DNA of 64,000 nt from Todiramphus chloris collaris (taxonomy: Eukaryota > Chordata > Aves > Coraciiformes > Alcedinidae). Shown here one piece after another: positions 62,701-64,000 of this stretch (position 1 is its first letter; every line of letters begins with the position of its first letter). The stretch is taken from positions 7,442,767-7,506,766 of the forward strand of contig JANVCC010000011.1 in assembly GCA_025345505.1 (NCBI GenBank). Direction: 5' to 3'. Made by a program: the position numbers and the translations under genes. The notes under the pieces were generated by a model. That model made no database searches. It was not told the origin of the DNA and saw only the letters and a program-made list of their open reading frames with translations.

Positions 62701-63705
62701 GGAAGCCAAATACAAAACCTCCAAAGCACTGGAAGTAATAATGTAAAATTCTGCTTTTTTTTTTTTTTTTTGATTATGTAAGCATGTACGGATAGCTAGA
62801 ATTCTTTATTCTTTTTCTCCCTGCACAGAGTAAATTATCTTTTTCTGCTTGATGTTGGAATAAGAACAGTAAACATGAGTATTTATATTTTTAACAATAA
62901 CGATTATTGACAAGTAGAAACACTTCTCTTTTCAAAACATGTCAGAAGTTGTTTACATTTCATTGGACTGAAGGTAGGAAGGTAGGAGAGAGAGGAAGGA
63001 AAGGAAGAAGGAAGGTAATTTGATAAAGTAATTCAATGATACTTTTTCCTTATTTTTTAAACCACACAAATAACTTTAACCATATTATTGAATCACTCAT
63101 CTCTTACACCAAATTAAATAGATCTAACAGGAAATTCTTGTTACTCTCCTTCCCTAGATATGCTAGTCTAATGAGGGAAGCTGAACAGCAGCAGCTGCGG
63201 GGGAAGAATTTGGGTATTTGGGGAGAGATGCCCATGTCCCCGCATGTGTCTAAGGGCTTGGGAGAAAAATCAGGCAAGGCAGGTTTCACTCTGACAACCC
63301 TTGTTTGAGGGTCTGCTGGATTTAGGGAAACTCCCAAGTGTCAATCTGCCCTTGAAGTTTTCTCTCCTCAACCTCCTCTCCCTCACTGCATAGGCACTGG
63401 TAGTTTCCAGTTTAAGGATTTGTGCAAATGAATCTGGGTCTATATTTTGTATTGTCTCTGGATGGGTTATGGGGCAAAGGGTTCTCTCCTCTGTACTCAC
63501 CCGCAATATCCCAGAGCTGCAGCCGTACCACAGTCTCAGCATCCCAGCTCAGCACCTTCAAGGCAAAGTCCACCCCGATGGTGGCCCGATAGTGTGGGGA
63601 GAAGTTCTGGTGGACATAACGCTTGATGATGCTGGTTTTGCCCACTCCCAGGTCCCCGATCACCAGCAGCTTGTAGAGGTGCTCCTTCTGATTGTGCTTC
63701 TGCAT
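44568..63705 (-). CDS. RAB38: RAB38, Rab-family small GTPase (three-exon join)
   Basis: The coding sequence joins 63705-63501, 56177-55897 and 44720-44568, giving 212 residues plus TAA; human RAB38 is 211. Seen: P-loop GDLGVGKT (17-24), switch I region around T42, DIAGQE (66-71), the base-binding NKCD (128-131), ETSAK (158-162), and C206 and C209 near the C-terminus for geranylgeranylation. The Ile in DIAG, where most Rabs have Thr, is typical of the RAB32/RAB38 branch. Known for the family: RAB38 cycles between GDP and GTP on membranes of melanosomes, lung lamellar bodies and platelet granules, and with RAB32 and BLOC factors delivers tyrosinase and TYRP1; rodent mutants (chocolate, ruby) are hypopigmented. 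The ATG at 63705 matches the family's short N-terminus and has A at -3. Both introns have GT/AG ends and the frame is intact. RAB32 is the only serious alternative, but RAB32 has a longer N-terminal extension. Confidence 0.96.
45728..45767. other. 16-bp-stem hairpin in intron 2
   Basis: TACAGAAATGCATACA (45728-45743) pairs with TGTATGTATTTCTGTA (45752-45767) over 16 positions, with one G-T wobble and an 8-base loop. It sits in a CATA/TATG microsatellite-like context, from which it may have arisen. Confidence 0.75.
48403..48600. repeat. Long pyrimidine tract: (CTTGC)n then (CCCTT)n
   Basis: About 200 bp almost purely C and T on the plus strand: degenerate CTTGC units (48407-48470), mixed CTCTT, then about eleven CCCTT units (48525-48582) and a T-run. 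On the RAB38 sense strand it is a (GGGAA)n polypurine run. Such mirror-symmetric tracts can adopt triplex structures. Confidence 0.93.
49290..49460 (-). repeat. Possible MIR-like SINE relic
   Basis: CTGCCAGAGCAAGGACCTGA and ACCCAGCTCTTGTGATGAT resemble the antisense of the MIR tRNA-like region. The match is short and the call tentative. Confidence 0.35.
51260..51370 (-). repeat. Probable MIR-like SINE relic
   Basis: AAGTGAGTTTCTGAAGGTCA, then CCCAGTATATCAGCAGCAAA and ACTGATTCCCAGTCC, follow the order of antisense MIR (the ...CCAAGGTCACCCAGCAAGTCAG segment). The match is moderate. Confidence 0.5.
52251..52332. repeat. Perfect 40-bp tandem duplication
   Basis: The 40-base unit starting ATTGGAACAGGCTGAGTATT occurs twice back to back with no mismatch (52251-52290 and 52291-52330), and the next two bases also continue the unit. 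The identity suggests a recent duplication, or an assembly artefact. Confidence 0.97.
54190..54310 (-). repeat. Possible MIR-like SINE relic
   Basis: GCCTCACACAGCACAAATCA, then GCAGAGAACCACAGACCTGA and ATTCAAACCTAGTCC, resemble antisense MIR. The call is tentative. Confidence 0.4.
54423..54782 (-). repeat. CR1 LINE 3'-end copy
   Basis: A 360-bp minus-strand CR1 3' end: ATCATAAAATCATAGAATGG tail repeats, GGTTGGAAGGGACCATTAAA, GGTCATCTAGTCCAAC, AATGTTTCCAGGGATGGGGC, CTTGTCCTATCACAAAAGGC. It is better preserved than other copies here, so probably among the younger insertions, and lies sense to RAB38 within intron 2. Confidence 0.95.
55285..55370 (-). repeat. Possible MIR-like SINE relic
   Basis: AAGGCAAGGAACTGAATTTC, then AGCACTTTGACCACTGATC, resemble the antisense of the MIR tRNA-derived head. 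The match is short and the call tentative. Confidence 0.35.
55897..56177 (-). CDS. RAB38: RAB38 coding exon 2
   Basis: The 281-bp exon encodes residues 69 (last two bases) to 162. It contains QERFGNMTRVYYREAMGAF of switch II, the WKEDLDSK region, NKCD and ETSAK. The acceptor is CCATTACAG|GTCAGG behind a pyrimidine-rich stretch, and the donor is AAG|GTAATG. The exon ends on a codon boundary, so exon 3 continues in phase 0. There are no internal stops. Confidence 0.96.
62755..62771. repeat. T17 homopolymer
   Basis: A run of T in intron 1. Its length is uncertain, as for any homopolymer. Confidence 0.9.
62970..63016. repeat. Purine-rich (GGAAG)n-like microsatellite
   Basis: About 47 bp of degenerate GGAAG/GGTAG/GAGA units on the plus strand in intron 1, about 0.5 kb from exon 1. 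Confidence 0.9.
63501..63705 (-). CDS. RAB38: RAB38 coding exon 1
   Basis: This exon encodes residues 1-68 and the first base of codon 69. It carries the N-terminus, P-loop (17-24), switch I and the start of DIAGQE. The donor is G|GTGAGTACAG, a near-perfect splice site (63500-63491). The split Gly codon is completed by GT at the start of exon 2. This is one of the more GC-rich stretches of the window, as expected close to a promoter. The long frame on the opposite strand here is a shadow of this exon. Confidence 0.96.
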
Positions 63706-63746
63706 CTTTCCTGTGGCTGTGTCTGCTCCCTGCGAACTGATTGCAT
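63660..63746 (-). promoter_or_regulatory. Short upstream ORF overlapping the RAB38 start
   Basis: An ATG 41 nt upstream of the RAB38 start opens a 28-codon frame that runs across the main ATG in a different frame and stops at TGA (63662-63660). If transcription starts upstream of 63746, this would be an overlapping uORF, a class that generally lowers translation of the main frame. Its use depends on an unknown TSS. The peptide itself resembles nothing I recognise. Confidence 0.4.
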
Positions 63747-64000
63747 GCTCTGCCCGAGGAATCCTGCCAGCCCGAGGGGGAGAGAGGGAGTGAGGAACCA
63801 GGGAGGGAAGGAGAGAATGTAGGTGGAGGCTCTTTCCCTTTGTACAAAAGCAGGATCACCAGATCCAGCAGGCAGCCCTGCTGGGAGATGAAATAAGCAA
63901 GGGACTGGGGGAAGAAAGTCTCCCAGAAAGTTTTGTGTGTATGTGTGTAAAGGTCAGCACGAGGTGTGTCTGGGATTAGTCTGGCTACTAAAGACTTTGT
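63706..64000 (-). promoter_or_regulatory. RAB38: RAB38 5' UTR and proximal promoter region
   Basis: The sequence immediately upstream of the RAB38 start is richer in G and C than most of the window, with purine-rich runs around 63777-63815 and no convincing TATA box. A TSS cannot be placed from sequence alone. An upstream ATG on the minus strand (63746-63744) is out of frame with the main start. AAAGGTCA at about 63948 resembles a nuclear-receptor half site, but one half site is weak evidence. The promoter may extend past the window edge. Confidence 0.55.

Larger units (their letters stand above)
56178..63500 (-). other. RAB38: RAB38 intron 1
   Basis: 7.3 kb bounded by GTGAGT and CAG. I see no CR1 or LTR copy in it. 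It holds homopolymer runs (T17 at 62755-62771), a purine-rich GGAAG-type microsatellite (62970-63016) and two adjacent near-copies of TTTTATTTAATTTGCAT around 58550-58594. A CATGTG E-box core lies at 63243-63248, about 255 bp inside the intron. MITF binds such cores and regulates melanosome genes, but a single six-base match is expected by chance. No further coding exon was recognised. Confidence 0.85.

Noticed and set aside
63469..63822. 117-codon plus-strand frame over RAB38 exon 1 and upstream
   Set aside because: It is the antisense shadow of a GC-rich coding exon and resembles no known protein.
1..64000. tRNA, rRNA, CRISPR, bacterial-type operons or an intact autonomous transposon
   Set aside because: None was seen on either strand. 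The sequence is vertebrate chromosomal DNA with decayed repeats.

Overview
The window looks like AT-rich, gene-poor avian chromosomal DNA. The evidence for a bird is the large number of CR1 (chicken repeat 1) LINE fragments, some ending in the CR1-type ATTCTGTG-like 3' repeat, together with LTR families that match my recollection of bird endogenous retroviruses. The only gene I can support is RAB38, a small GTPase of lysosome-related organelles. It lies on the minus strand as three coding exons (63705-63501, 56177-55897, 44720-44568). They join in frame with canonical GT/AG splice sites into a 212-residue protein carrying all the Rab GTP-binding motifs and a C-terminal Cys-x-x-Cys prenylation region. 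Species and chromosome cannot be read from the window; mammalian RAB38 sits in a sparse region near CTSC and TYR, which fits the emptiness seen here.

Layout. 1-44.5 kb is the 3' flank of RAB38 and contains no recognisable host gene. It holds CR1 fragments at about 0.53, 2.2-2.6, 6.1-7.06, 13.5-14.4 (a decayed ORF1 with an esterase-like domain), 15.9-17.1 (the longest, with reverse-transcriptase remains), 22.8, 27.0, 35.1-35.6 and 42.9 kb. It also holds two LTRs of one family (27.04-28.1 and 29.6-30.15 kb), three LTRs of a second family (31.7-32.3, 34.25-34.86 and 37.9-38.5 kb), a MIR-like ancient SINE at 42.5 kb, and many homopolymer or simple repeats. 44.57-63.7 kb is RAB38: intron 2 (11.2 kb) has several MIR-like relics in the sense orientation, a CR1, a long pyrimidine tract, a perfect 40-bp tandem duplication and a 16-bp hairpin. 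Intron 1 (7.3 kb) is almost repeat-free. 63.7-64.0 kb is the presumed 5' UTR and proximal promoter, with an out-of-frame upstream ATG whose short ORF overlaps the RAB38 start.

There is no operon-like organisation. All repeat-derived reading frames are broken relics. I saw no tRNA, rRNA, CRISPR array or intact mobile element, and nothing that amounts to a new multi-gene system.
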